Of a DNA stretch of 64,000 nucleotides, positions 1 through 10,369 are shown in pieces. Every line of letters begins with the position of its first letter. Position 1 is the first letter of the stretch. The notes below the pieces were generated by a model. That model was not told the origin of the DNA. It saw nothing but the letters and a program-made list of their open reading frames with translations, and did not search any database. Source of the stretch: Hermatobates lingyangjiaoensis (taxonomy: Eukaryota; Arthropoda; Insecta; Hemiptera; Hermatobatidae). The stretch spans positions 417,001 to 481,000 of the forward strand of contig JAPFBL010000235.1 in assembly GCA_026182355.1 (NCBI GenBank). The letters run 5' to 3'. Position numbers and translations under genes: made by a program.

Positions 1-404
1 CACACTACTAATAAACGAAACAGGTATAATTAATTATGTAATGACAAACTCTATGTGAATAATTTTATAGATAATTTAAAAATGATTTAGATAATTTTTC
101 GTTTACATTTAACACGAAAAACTTATAAATAATTAAATTATGACAAACACTGACAATAAAATATTTAGATAAACATACGAGGTGGTTAGAGGTGGTTAGG
201 TTAGGTTAGAGGCTCGTATTTCAAAAGAAAAATGACTTAAAAAAAAGTTAAAGCGCATAGTTGTATTTTCTATTTTTAAAATAATATTAATTTTCGTAAA
301 TGTTTTTATTATTTATTATTTTCTTATTATTATTATATTATATTATTTATTTTATAATTTAAAATTATTTATTTACGTTTAAAATAAATTACTATTTATT
401 TTTA

Positions 405-518
405 AATCTTTATTAGAAATATTTTGACAATATCATCTGAACCTTCGAAAAGTTAGAAACTATACAAATGTAAAATGCTTTGACTATTCCTACCTGTTTA
501 TGATTTGAAATTCACCTC
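405..518 (-). repeat. Inverted partner of the loop of the 838-1180 foldback
   Basis: This 114-bp segment is the reverse complement of 967-1083 with only a few mismatches. The second copy forms the loop of the PLE family A foldback at 838-1180. It is not part of the family A sequence seen elsewhere in the window, so the foldback appears to have picked up or spread into local DNA. No coding potential is seen. The flanks (1-404 and 519-830) are plain AT-rich DNA with short (TTAGG)-like text at 187-213 and nothing else I can name. Confidence 0.75.
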
Positions 519-901
519 TCAATGATGTAGGCGTTCTTACTAAAGAACTTTTGTAATCATCTGTTTTTATAATGTTTCATTAATTTATTAATTTATATAT
601 TCTATTTTTTTTAAATAAGAGCTGTTAGTTAATTAATACTAACTTTTAAATATGATTTTATGTTTAAATAATCATTTAACAATTTTTTTCAATAAATTTG
701 TTTCATTTGATAGTTTAATTTAACAAATTTAAATTTATTTGAGATTTAGCACCTGTAGAATACTGTATACTATATACTATATAATGTAGAAAACTGTATA
801 CTGTATACTGTAATATAGTGTATACTGTAGATAAAAAGATTTCACATAAACACGTGAAATAACAATCAATGATCAAACCACAATAAGAAATGGGAAAACA
901 A

Positions 902-944
902 GACTAAGATCTTTCAACCGTAACAAGCGGTCTTCGTCAGAGTC
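902..944 (-). ncRNA. Hammerhead ribozyme, family A, intact core
   Basis: On the minus strand, stem I GACT is followed by CTGACGA, stem II (ACCG with CGGT, loop CTTGTTA), GAAA, then G-AT-C (stem III of two pairs), the cleavage triplet CTT and stem I partner AGTC. All conserved core bases are present. Cleavage would fall between CTT and AGTC. Very short stem III is typical of hammerheads described in Penelope-like retroelements and often needs dimer formation. Activity is not shown by sequence alone. Confidence 0.75.
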
Positions 945-1102
945 AAAAACCCACCTAGGGTTTTTGGCAGGTGAATTTCAAATCATAAACAGGTAACAAA
1001 CGCCAAAGCATTTTACGTTTGTATAGTTTCTAACTTTTCGATGGTTCAGATGATATTGCTAAAATATTTCTAATAAAGATTTAAAAACCCAGTTGGGTTT
1101 TT

Positions 1103-1145
1103 GACTCTGACGAAGACCGCTTGTTACGGTTGAAAGATCTTAGTC
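1103..1145 (+). ncRNA. Hammerhead ribozyme, family A, intact core
   Basis: Plus-strand partner of the ribozyme at 902-944, with an identical core: GACT, CTGACGA, an ACCG/CGGT stem II, GAAA, a two-pair stem III, CTT and AGTC. It is the cleanest copy for testing activity because every conserved position is intact on both arms of this foldback. Confidence 0.75.
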
Positions 1146-1866
1146 TTGTTTTCCCATTTCTTATTGTGGTTTGATCATTGTATACTGTAGAAAACTGTTA
1201 AAACAGATGAGCTAATATTTCAAACAAAGCAAACCTGTGATGTTAATCATTATTTTTCTTTTTCTTCAAGTTCTTTCCTGCAGTTGATGAAATATAAACC
1301 TGTATATAAACTTAAAATGATCAAATGAAATGAAAAATAAATAATAGAATACTTTGAGAATAGTGATGAATTAAAGACAAAACAATTTTATAGTATCTTT
1401 ATCAAAAGGATTAATAGGTTGGGTGGTTCTAAATTTAAAAGGCTTTTAGATTGTAACAACAGAACTTTATCTTTGTTAATTAATAAACTGTGTGGAGTCG
1501 GGAGTAGTCGAATAGGTAGCGTAGTTGTCTTTAGGGCTGAAGCGTTGAAGCTTAAATTATGCAGGTGGTATGGATCTTTACTGTGGAAGATGGATAATAA
1601 TGTTCAGCCATTCCCTCAGGAAGGATGTAAAATAATGCTCATATACTTGAGTGAGGTAAAATTTAGTAATCCCAAAGAGAATCTTCTCGATAAAATGCTT
1701 CACCAATAACTAAAGTGGATGTAAAAAAAAAACAGATGAGCCGCAATTTTATGTTTTAAAACAACACTATAGGTAAAATTCTTAGTGTAGGCATTGTTAA
1801 GAAATAACTAATTAAGATTTAATTAATAACTAATGCATTTTTTATATGCGATAAACTGATTTGTAT

Positions 1867-2000
1867 TAGGTTAGATTGTAGTAACAGTCTACTGCAACAC
1901 ATAGCCCGAACATTGACTCTTTGTGATACAACACAAAGAAAACTGATTCTACATTGGGAGTCCAACATTTTTTCCTAAATCAAGTGTAGGAGTCTTAACG
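1867..2000 (-). mobile_element. SINE fragment, tail type B
   Basis: The minus strand matches the 3' half of the SINE at 51701-52026, including the text around TTGTGTtGTATCACAAAG and the block TAGGACTCC...GTAGAATC. It abuts a plus-strand SINE head at 2009. It is degenerate and has no recognisable head of its own. Confidence 0.55.
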
Positions 2001-2008
2001 ATAACGGA

Positions 2009-2195
2009 AGCCAGGTCGGCTCAGTGGTTAACATGCTTACCTCTGAACTGGTGAGTCCTTGGTTCAATACCAACTGTCGGTTCAAGGTAAACCGTTAGTT
2101 TCAACCTTGGACTATATAAGTTATCCGTTAAAGATCCCTACTCTAAATTTCTTCAGTTAGGCAAAATGTTTGAACTCTCAATGTGAACATTTTGA
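2009..2195 (+). mobile_element. tRNA-derived SINE, partial
   Basis: The head CCAGGTCGGCTCAGTGGTTA resembles a pol III A box (TRGCnnAGTGG). GGTTCAATACC 35-45 bases later resembles a B box. The body continues with CGTTAAAGATCCCTACTC and GGCAAAATG..., shared by all SINE copies in the window. The central segment is shortened compared with the full copies at 50383-50700 and 51701-52026. Confidence 0.75.
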
Positions 2196-2292
2196 ATCAA
2201 TCTTCTGTAGGAGATGCAATATTCCATCGAGGGATGAACATCCAAAGGCTGACTTTGTCAGTCTTTCAGCCCTTTACAAGAAAAAAAATAAG

Positions 2293-2479
2293 TATCTTAA
2301 CAAATACTTGACATTGTACATGCTCGGGACAGACGGCTTAACGTCCCACCTGAGAAACGACGCACCGGGCACATATTTATTCGCCCTCCACGTGAATAAA
2401 TAGAAAGCTAGTGTGAGTATTTAACACCAGACCTACCGTTCAGAGTCAAGCATGTGCTACTGAGCTAACCTAGTCCCCT
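2293..2479 (-). mobile_element. tRNA-derived SINE, 5' part, minus strand
   Basis: Reading the minus strand gives the SINE head (TTAGCTCAGTAGCACATGC), a B-box-like segment, the TTATTCACGTGGAGG block and CGTTAAGCCGTCTGTCCCGAG. The head end (2409-2479) is also part of the left arm of the palindrome at 2409-2915. Confidence 0.7.
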
Positions 2480-2915
2480 GATAAGTAATTAATAATTCAT
2501 TAATTTTTACTGAAAGAGTAGGCAACAACTTCAAGCAAGTTGTAACTGTCGAGAGTAACTGCATTTGATTATAGTAGTTCTGTTACATTCGTAACTAAAG
2601 GAGTAGAATTCAGACGGTTGCAGATTCTTTGAACAAGTTTCGATAAATTAAGTTTTGTATTTGCTTTTTAAAATCCATCCGACAAGAGGCATGTACAACT
2701 AAATATATCATGACATCATGTTCTATATAATAATATAATTGCATCTGTATAATCAGATGCAATTACTCCCGAGAGTTACAACTTGCTTTAAGTTGTTGCC
2801 TACTCTTTCAGTAAAAATTAATTAATTATTAATTACTTATCAGGGGACTGGGTTAGCTCAGTAGCAACGTGCTTGCCTCTGAACGGTACGTCTGGTGTTT
2901 AATACTCACATTGGC
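2409..2915. repeat. Palindrome with SINE heads in both arms
   Basis: Left arm 2409-2569 and right arm 2754-2915 are reverse complements with few differences. Each arm contains a SINE head plus about 90 bp of flank (with AGTTGTTGCCTACTCTTTCAG on the right). The loop is about 185 bp. The SINE and its flank were therefore copied together as an inverted duplication, which is not how a SINE inserts. The right arm's SINE (plus strand) continues to 2949. Confidence 0.8.
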
Positions 2916-2984
2916 TCTCTCTAGTTATTCACGTGGAAGTTGAATAAATCATGTTATATAATAATTTATAACTATTTATATATA

Positions 2985-3021
<37 letters not shown>

Positions 3022-3029
3022 AAATTAAA

Positions 3030-3205
3030 GTTTATCAGGATTCGGTTAGTTCTTCAGGTTTAAATTAAACTCTCTTTACTAACGTTTCATTAAAAACCTT
3101 TTTCAAAGGCAGAAGTATAAAATTTTAAAACAGAAAAACTAATTATTACATTAAAGATTATTTTACAAAGAAAAATAGTCTGTAGGTTTTAACAACTGTC
3201 TAGTT
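3030..3205 (-). mobile_element. PLE family B terminal repeat, solo
   Basis: The minus strand matches the family B arms at 17622-18076 and 24259-24699: GTTCTTCAGG, the CTAACGTTTC...AAACCTTTTTCAAAGG block and ATTATTTTACAAAG. (TA)n lies just upstream at 2986-3016. It is a single copy without an inverted partner. DNA from 3210 to 4545 is AT-rich and I see no gene or known repeat in it; the 63-codon open frame at 3925-4116 has no recognisable features. Confidence 0.65.
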
Positions 3206-4542
3206 TGAACGTATAATAGTATATATAATAATATATATTTTATTATATATAATAGTATACATAATATTATTATAAAATATTATATAGTAATAATATAATT
3301 TTCTGACTGCTTTTTAATCATGATAAACACGTTTCTGTCATTATATTGTAGAAAATTATTCTTTACATGTTGAAGATTTGTAGTGGTGTTGATTTCATCA
3401 TTTAAAAATTCAGATGCGTAAATTCTTATACCTTTTTATAATGATGTCCAAAATCTAATGTTTGATCACTTTACGGTAAGCAGAAGAAAAGCAGATAAGT
3501 ATACTTATGGGTTTTATTTATGCTCCGTGTATGGGTTTTTTACGCTAAATTATAACTCTTTAAAAGATTTATGGATAAATGATCTAATTAATTAATTAAT
3601 CTAATCTAATTAACTAATGATCTAATTAAGGAATATTGTTTTAACCAAGCAACACTTTTGTTTCAAAAAATTCTATGCGTGAATTACTCAGAAGAGAGGT
3701 TAATCAATTACCCTTCGCAACTAACTGAATGAACAAATCAATTCAAACCTAGAAAAAAAAAAGTCAAATTTAGAAATAACTATGATACAAAATGTTTATT
3801 ATGATTTCCGTACTTAGTAAATGCCTCTAGTTTTTTTTTTTAACGAAAAGGTCGCAAAAATCTTTAGTTTATTTTTTTTAGTCTATTGCAAGTCATATTA
3901 CACATTTTCGGTTCATGTTGAAATATGATCATCAATAATACTTTTCTATTGCTAAAGTACTTCCACAACGTGAATAGACTTCTTAGTCAAGGGCGGACTA
4001 TTCAAATTGGTTTGCATAATTTATGTATCGCTCCGGAGATATCGACCTCAGCTAAGCCTATTGCTGACCTCAGCCCTTTGAAGTATCCAACACGAATCAT
4101 AACACTAACAAATTAATTTGCAAATATAATTCTTAACATTTCCATAATTTATTACTATTGTTGTTGTTTTGGTTTAATTATTTAAACCATTAAATACTTT
4201 TTTTTTTTAATTGTATATGAAATCTAAGTTAATCAAAATTATTTCGTTTTTACTGTATTTTTAATATTTAAAGTAATCAATGAAATTAATATATTGAATA
4301 AAAACATACAAATACTTATAGAAGCTAAACGAAAATAATTATCTCAATGAGTGAAATCCAATACTTAAACGTAGTTACAGAATGTTCAGGTTGTTTATAG
4401 AGAAACTGAGTTGGTGGTTTTGTTATGAGTAGAAATGAAATAAGGATTGGGATTAATAAACAAACAAGTTAAACAACTATAACGTTCGTACAGTTATATG
4501 CCTTTTGACATATAACTAATCATTGGAGAAAAGAGGTAATAA

Positions 4543-4545
<3 letters not shown>

Positions 4546-4584
<39 letters not shown>
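4546..4584. repeat. (TA)n microsatellite
   Basis: About 20 TA units directly abut the left arm of the family A foldback at 4586. This adjacency of PLE termini to (TA)n is repeated throughout the window. Confidence 0.95.
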
Positions 4585-4585
<1 letters not shown>

Positions 4586-4587
<2 letters not shown>

Positions 4588-4792
4588 CAAACCACAATAA
4601 GAAATGGGAAAACAAGACTAAGATCTTTCAACCGTAACAAGCGGTCTTTGTCAGAGTCAAAAAACGTCAGTTGGGTTTTTGACTCTGACGAAGACGGCTT
4701 GTTACGGTTGAAAGATCTTAGTCTTGTTTTCCCATTTCTTATTGTGGTTTGATCATTGATTGTTATTTCACGTGTTTATGTGAAACCTTTAT
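4586..4792. mobile_element. PLE family A foldback, copy A2
   Basis: Minus arm 4586-4660 and plus arm 4673-4792 meet with a very short loop. Each hammerhead has a different lesion. The minus copy (4616-4658) reads CTGACAA instead of CTGACGA. The plus copy (4681-4723) keeps CTGACGA and GAAA but has a mismatch in stem II (ACGG against CGGT). (TA)n sits on both sides. Confidence 0.75.
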
Positions 4793-4833
4793 ATATATAT
4801 TTATTATATAATTTTAAATACAGGAGTAGCCAG

Positions 4834-4899
4834 GTACCAGGACATACAGGAGTAGAGGGAAATGAACGAACAGAGGAACTGGCAAGAGAAGGTGCTTGG
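4834..4899 (+). pseudogene. Non-LTR retrotransposon RNase H fragment
   Basis: One frame of 22 codons reads VPGHTGVEGNERTEELAREG and then AW, which closely fits the C-terminal RNase H motif (WVPGHxGxxGNExADxLAxxGA) of RNase H-bearing non-LTR retrotransposons. A stop follows one codon later. The 3' flank to about 5160 may be the element's untranslated tail. Nothing upstream can be assigned because (TA)n adjoins at 4790-4806. Confidence 0.65.
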
Positions 4900-5274
4900 A
4901 AATAGCTTATTTTCTAAAACCATATTGTGGTATAAAAAAAAAAAGCAATTTGGAACATTCAATAAAACTATAGAATAACTTTTACTCTTGGACCCAGTAA
5001 AAGTGTTGAGCTTCATGGAGATGCTGAAGCTAACTTAAGTACTTTAGTACAGAAGGGGAAGTACAACAGTCCTTATGACGCAATGCTATAATCACCCTCA
5101 TTGAATAATAATAACAATAATATATTTTTATTGGTTTTTACTTGTCACCCCTATCTCCATAATTTGGCTACACTGATTGATTGCCTCTTCAATGAAACCT
5201 TACTTCAGTTGTCCCTTGGCTCTTTCTACCTGATAAGTTAGTCAAATTATAGTGAGGTTTTGTGATATATTTTA

Positions 5275-5279
<5 letters not shown>

Positions 5280-5318
<39 letters not shown>
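5280..5318. repeat. (TA)n microsatellite
   Basis: About 19 uninterrupted TA units border the left arm of the family C foldback. Confidence 0.95.
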
Positions 5319-5320
<2 letters not shown>

Positions 5321-5321
5321 C

Positions 5322-5595
5322 AATTTGAAGAAACGATTCTTCGAACTAAATAAACTAGAATTTAAAAAAAGAACACATAGAAAGGAAACCACTTGAACTC
5401 ACTACTATATTTCGATGTCCTCGTCTTCAGAAAAGAAGTGAATCGCTCCAAAGGCGATAACGACTGCCGTTATCAGGATTTGGAGCGATTCACTTCTTTT
5501 CCTGAAGACGAGGACATCGAAATATAGTAGTGAGTTCAGTGGTTTCCTTTCTATGTGTTCTTTTTTTAAATTCTAGTTTATGTATATATATATAT
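5322..5595. mobile_element. PLE family C foldback
   Basis: Left arm 5335-5457 and right arm 5475-5590 are near-perfect inverted copies around a loop with GATAACGACTGCCGTTATC. Each arm carries the family C hammerhead-like block CTGAAGA, CGAGGACATC, GAAATATAGTAGTGAG. The same sequence follows the GIY-YIG frames at 39964-40275 and 55505-55865, so family C is the 3' terminal repeat of that PLE. It is flanked by (TA)n at 5280-5318 and 5582-5600. Confidence 0.75.
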
Positions 5596-5646
5596 ATATC
5601 TATATCCACTTAAAATTCGAAAAAACGATCCAAACTGGACGCAAAC

Positions 5647-6504
5647 CAGTTCACAAATGAAGAAAAGCAACACACAGAGAAAGAGACACACTTACAAACT
5701 CGAATTTTTGGATGATCCGTCTTCAGGAGAAAAGAGAATGGGCGACCAAGCACGCCGGAAACAACGGCAGGAAACCGTCCTGGCAACCGACTGTGCTGCC
5801 ACGCACGCCCGGTTCAGGAAGTAATGAAGTAGAGACGATGAGAAGAAAATTAAAATTAAAATTAAGAAAAGCAGTTCTGGTTGATTGAAGGTAAAATAAA
5901 CAACAGGAAGATAAATGAAGTATGAAAAGGAACACCGTGAAAAATACCTAAGAGCATGAAAAAGGAAGATAACAGAGTTGGTAAGGCGATGAGAAATTTT
6001 TATTTTATTTTATTATTTATTTATATTATATATATATATATAATATTAATATTTATTTATTGTTATTTTATTTTATTTATTTCTATTCCTATTTTTTAAA
6101 ATTTTTTAAATTGCTTTAATTATTTATTTATTTTATATTATTACATTTATTTTTAATTGATCTTATCCTTGTATTTTTTTGTTTCTCATCGCCTTACCAA
6201 CTCTGTTATCTTCCTTTTTCATGCTTTTAGGTATTTTTCACGGTGTTGCTTTTCATACTTCATTTATCTTCCTGTTGTTTATTTTACCTTCAATCAACCA
6301 GAACTGCTTTTCTTAATTTTAATTTTAATTTTCTTCTCATCGTCTCTACTTCATTACTTCCTGAACCGGGCGTGCTTGGCAGCACAGTCGGTTGCCAGGA
6401 CGGTTTCCTGCCGTTGCTTGGTCGCCCATTCTCTTTTCTCCTGAAGACGGATCATCCGAAAATTTGAGTTTGTAAGTGTGTTGCTTTTCTTCATTTGTGA
6501 ACTG
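5647..6504. mobile_element. PLE family E long foldback
   Basis: The largest PLE hairpin here has arms 5647-5994 and 6184-6504 and an AT-rich spacer of about 190 bp. The arms differ by small indels. The right arm ends in an intact hammerhead (6438-6467). The left arm has the same site with the GAAA box changed to AAAA (about 5699-5732). Open frames at 5723-5935 and 6157-6467 are shadows of this repeat; both encode the same text because the arms are inverted copies. Confidence 0.75.
6438..6467 (+). ncRNA. Hammerhead ribozyme, family E
   Basis: CTC (stem I), CTGAAGA, stem II GGATCATCC, GAAA, a stem III of AA with TT, cleavage triplet TTT and GAG (stem I partner) are all in order. The core is complete, but stem I is only three pairs as drawn. 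Confidence 0.6.
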
Positions 6505-6563
6505 ATATATATAATATATTAGTAAAGGTTGGTAGCAATCCTTCTTGGAAACAAAGTTCTAAA

Positions 6564-6748
6564 AATGTTATGCCAATTTCATGCTTGGTTATCTTTTTAG
6601 AGAATGTCTCTCTCTAATGTCCTACAGGCTCTTCTGAGTTGCTCGGGGCCAGTTGATTTTTTTATTCCCCGATCAACTCAGGAGAGCCTGTAGGACATTA
6701 GAGAGACTCTCTAAAAAGGTAACCAAGTATGGAATTGGCATAACATTG
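6564..6748. repeat. Palindrome, unclassified foldback
   Basis: Arms 6564-6649 and 6667-6748 match as inverted copies (AATGTTATGCCAATT...CTGTAGGACATTAGAGAGA). The loop holds CCAGTTGATTTTTTTATT. No hammerhead core is visible. (TA)n flanks the right side at 6761-6783. The fold suggests a short terminal piece of an element like its PLE neighbours, but there is no direct proof. Confidence 0.7.
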
Positions 6749-7298
6749 TTAGATATATATACGTATATATATATATATATATAAATTTTAACGTTTTATA
6801 AACCCTTTCATATTTTCATCTTTGTGAGATCATTTATTGTCATTAAAAACGACTGCAGTGGAACTGCTCAGGCTAACAGGGTAAAATATCAAAGATGGGA
6901 CAAAGCTAAACAAAGTTGACTCTAAAGTACTGGAAGAACAGGTTAACCTGAAGTGAGATGAAGAGATGAACTGCATGCACCAAGGGTATAAAATCGGTTG
7001 TCAAATAACAAACATCCTATAACGAAAATCTGTTTGTATAAGAGAGAGCAAGCCCTGGTCTAAATGTAGACCATTTTCTGCCAAGTCTAATTGGATTGCA
7101 TAATTTATGTATCTCTCCAGAGGAACATAATATATGAAGATATTTAAATTTAATTGTATTTTATGTTTATTCGTGCTATCTCTTGTAAGTAAAAAGAGTA
7201 ATGAACATTTATATTACAGAAAATTGCATATTTTGACTTACATACATTGCTAATAATTACTATTATTATTTTTTTTATTAGTTCTACAATATTATGTC

Positions 7299-8094
7299 TA
7301 AATTATGTTATTAAATTATATTATGTATATAATGTATTGTTATTTAATTTTAATAACAAATTAAATTCAAAACAACAAACACTTACTGTAATCTATATTT
7401 AAAAACAAGATTTATCACAAGATCAATAAGAAAAACAACATAAAGTTTCACTTGACCGTATTCTGAAATCAATGGTTTTCAAGAGAAAAAGAGATTACTA
7501 AAGTAAAACAATATTGTTTTATAAATGTTATAAACTATAAAAAAATGAAAACTAAGATTAAAATACATATAAAGTAATCGATATTTTTCTAATTTAAACT
7601 TCCACAATTACATGATTTTGGATAACATACCTAGATTCAATGTGCAAATAAGAATTTTTTTAAACAGCTATTCATCATTATTAAATAGAATCAAATATTA
7701 TTTGTTTTCTTTAATAAATCTAATGTTTTTGAAAAGTTTTTACAAATACGTGATTTTCAAATAAGACGTGTTGAACACAGCTTTAGAATTTCCGATGGAT
7801 GATTAGAAGATATTTGTGATTCGAAGGTAGTTTTCCTTAAAGAACAGTTTCTTTTACTTTTGTATTTTATATTGATATTATATTTAATGCCAGTCAAAAT
7901 CTTTTTTTCTCTTAAAAACCACTGATTTCAGAATACAGTCAAGTGAAACTTTATGTTGTTTTTCTTACTGATCTTGTGATAAATCTTGTTTTAAATATCG
8001 ATTACAGTAAGTGTTTGTTGTTTTGAATTTAATTTGTTATTAAAATTAAATAACAATATATTATATACATAATATAATTTAATAACATAATTAA
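7299..8094. mobile_element. Foldback element with ~200-bp inverted termini
   Basis: Left arm 7299-7492 and right arm 7900-8094 are inverted copies. Shared text includes ACTTTATGTTGTTTTTCTTA and GATCTTGTGATAAATCTTG. The roughly 400-bp spacer is AT-rich and has no reading frame or recognisable motif. It could be a non-autonomous foldback DNA transposon. No clear target duplication is seen outside the arms. DNA from 8095 to 9328 is AT-rich with no feature I can name. Confidence 0.7.
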
Positions 8095-9466
8095 TTTATA
8101 TAAATATTATATACATGAATTATTATGTATATAAACATTAAGAAAGTTATGAGAGGTGCATATAACACTACAATAAAATATTTTACGTATGGATTATTTA
8201 ACAAGAGATAAGAGATTGAGGCCAAACACTATGTATACTCTGGTGACACAACAATATACGTAAATCTCTAATTTTTTGTTTAATCATCAATTTAAGAGAA
8301 GAGAGTGCGTTTTGTGTACGAGTATATTAATTTATCCAAATGAATTAATTTACTTCATTTTTTAGTGTTTCTAAATAAAATGAAATAAAAAAAATAATAT
8401 AAAAAAGAATAGAAACATCAGAGAAATACAAAGCTACAGCTGTTTGCAAAAAAAGGACCATAGATATATAAATGATGATAGATATATTTTTCATGGAGAA
8501 ACCTATAGAAATATGTTTCATGATGTATCAGAAAAAGAAGTTTTGATGTATTATAAAAAAGAAGTAATCATCATATATATGTTGGTACTTCTTTTTTTTT
8601 TATAACATAAATGATGCGTATTTAATTTTATTGTTGAGAATTGTTTATGGTAGTAAAGTTAATAACGTTACATTTTTTTTTGAAGAGTTGAAATTGATGA
8701 AAAATATCTTCATTAAAGATCGTAGAGGAGAACTGGTTTTTTGTAAAACTCACAATGAAATTCACGACAAACTAAATAGAATAGTCTAGTAAACTTGACC
8801 TAATTATCGGGTCCAGTAACTATAAACAAATTGTTTTAAACAAAAATACTTTTTCATTAGTAATCATTTATAAATATTCAGTTCAGTGATTACAGATTAC
8901 TCTTTAAATAATCAATTCAACTAAAAATAGGTTGATTATAAATAATTATTTAATAGCAATATAATTAATTAATACTGAATAACTTATTTAAAATATATTA
9001 TTAATTTTATATCTTTGATAAAGGAAATATTTTAAATGATTGCATTGCTCACTTACAATGTGTAAAAAGTATTCTTCAGTGGTTTTCTTTCTACATTATA
9101 TGAGTGAATTTATTTACTAATAAGGAAATAATAATTATGATTAATTAATAAATTTATCTCAGAAATATTATTTGTGTAAAGATCATGTAAGTAAGAGACG
9201 ATGATATTTTCAAGTGAGTGAAAATGAAGTGACATAAAGGAGGCAGAAGACTTAGTGGAGTAAGGCACGGCTTTTCCACCGTTTCTGTGATCTGCAGAAT
9301 CTCTTCCTTACCTTTTCTAGCAAACTTCAAAATTTTTCAGTTCAATAGTAAATTTAAGAAGGTGAACAAAATTTTATATTAAATACAATAAAGCTTGTTA
9401 AGAAACCGGTATTAGCTGAATTTGGTTTCTTATTTTCAATAATGAATAATGTACGTGAAGTAAAGT

Positions 9467-9506
<40 letters not shown>

Positions 9507-9579
9507 TAATAATCAAAATAACACTTGATATAATAGATGGATTAATTTACCACAATGAAAAACAAATTTTTGAAACAAT

Positions 9580-9615
9580 GCTCTAAGGCCTTTCGTTAAC
9601 ACATCGTCAGAGAGC
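9580..9615 (-). ncRNA. Hammerhead ribozyme, family K
   Basis: On the minus strand GCTCT (stem I) is followed by CTGACGA, a short stem II (TGTGTTAAC), GAAA, a GG/CC two-pair stem III region, the triplet CTT and AGAGC (stem I partner, five pairs). It lies just downstream of the stop codon of the GIY-YIG frame at 9646-10047. This ties this hammerhead design directly to a Penelope-like element. Confidence 0.75.
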
Positions 9616-9645
9616 AAGTGAATTAAAAAAACAATAAATACTTGT

Positions 9646-10047
9646 TTAACTTGGCTGATTGAAATTTCCAGAATTGATGGCAACCCTGAATGTGTTTAAT
9701 GATGAAGTCTTCATCTGTTTAATTATCCCGTTAATCAAAACCTCATCTAATTTGTAGAGTCCTAGGCTATTGTTCATCAACTTCTCATAAAAGTTCTTTA
9801 TGAGCGCACTTTCCACGATATTTCTTCTTCTTTCTGAAGACACATATATTAATTCATTTGCTTCATTCCAGTTAATCACATGATTACTGTCTCTTATGTG
9901 AATGAACAAGGCACTCTTTTCGTCCTCTCTTCTGATGGAATATTTGTGCTGTTTTATCCTTGTAAGAAGACCTTTGCTCGTCTGTCCAATGTAAGACATT
10001 TCACAGTCAGTACATGGTATCCTGTATACACAAAAATTGTTTTTCAT
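9646..10047 (-). CDS. PLE GIY-YIG endonuclease domain (3' part of pol)
   Basis: This 133-residue frame is the C-terminal endonuclease of a Penelope-like retroelement, which nicks target DNA for priming of reverse transcription. Visible features are VYRIPCTDCEMSYIGQTSKG near the N-terminus (GIY-YIG core with the YIG and the CxxC typical of PLEs), the conserved R of LLTRIKQHK, the DSNHVINW segment and the E of RNIVESALIKNF. The reverse transcriptase upstream is missing, cut off at (TA)n around 10060. The methionine start is arbitrary, since the natural frame should continue from the RT. The hammerhead of family K lies 30 bases past the stop. It is a 5'-truncated copy but its endonuclease frame is uninterrupted, so it is comparatively young. 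Confidence 0.85.
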   Translation of the reverse strand: MKNNFCVYRIPCTDCEMSYIGQTSKGLLTRIKQHKYSIRREDEKSALFIHIRDSNHVINWNEANELIYVSSERRRNIVESALIKNFYEKLMNNSLGLYKLDEVLINGIIKQMKTSSLNTFRVAINSGNFNQPS

Positions 10048-10192
10048 TGTGGTAAATTAATCCATATATATATATATATATATATTATATATAATATTTA
10101 TAATTATATAATATATAATTAATAATTATAGATTATATATATTTATATATTATATATAATATATATTATATAAATATATATAATTAATATAA

Positions 10193-10230
<38 letters not shown>

Positions 10231-10369
10231 ACTTTACTTCATGTACATTATTCATTATTGAAAATAAGAAACCAAATTCAGCTAATACCGGTTTCTTAAC
10301 AAGCTTTATTGTATTTAATATAAAACTTTGTTCACCTTCTTAAATTTACTATTGAACTGAAAAATTTTT

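Larger units (their letters stand above)
838..1180. mobile_element. PLE family A foldback, copy A1
   Basis: Two family A terminal-repeat pieces face each other: a minus copy at 838-950 and a plus copy at 1096-1180. Each contains the block with CTGACGA, ACCG, CGGT and GAAA followed by a tail reading TTTTCCCATTTCTTATTGTGG. The loop (967-1083) is an inverted copy of 405-518. Family A recurs more than ten times in the window, mostly as such inverted pairs beside (TA)n. I assign it to Penelope-like elements because its hammerhead is built like that of family K, which is directly attached to a GIY-YIG reading frame. This assignment is an inference; no family A coding region is intact here. Confidence 0.75.
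9329..10369. mobile_element. Composite: inverted repeat enclosing a PLE endonuclease remnant
   Basis: Arms 9329-9475 and 10224-10369 are inverted copies (GAAACCGGTATTAGCTGAAT on the left). Both inner ends run into (TA)n, at 9473-9502 and 10196-10225. Between them lies a minus-strand PLE 3' part (9540-10060) with GIY-YIG frame and hammerhead. The simplest reading is insertion of a PLE into the (TA)n centre of an older palindrome. Confidence 0.75.

Noticed and set aside
187..213. Interstitial telomere repeat (TTAGG)n
   Set aside because: Only two or three units, with no array. It could be the end of a lost type B SINE.
838..1180. CRISPR-like spaced palindromes
   Set aside because: The repeats are inverted pairs of retroelement termini, not regularly spaced direct repeats, and the genome is eukaryotic.
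5723..6467. Three open frames of 70-95 codons that look alike on both strands
   Set aside because: They are translations of the two arms of the family E foldback and its ribozyme region. Identity follows from the inverted copies and there is no protein signature.
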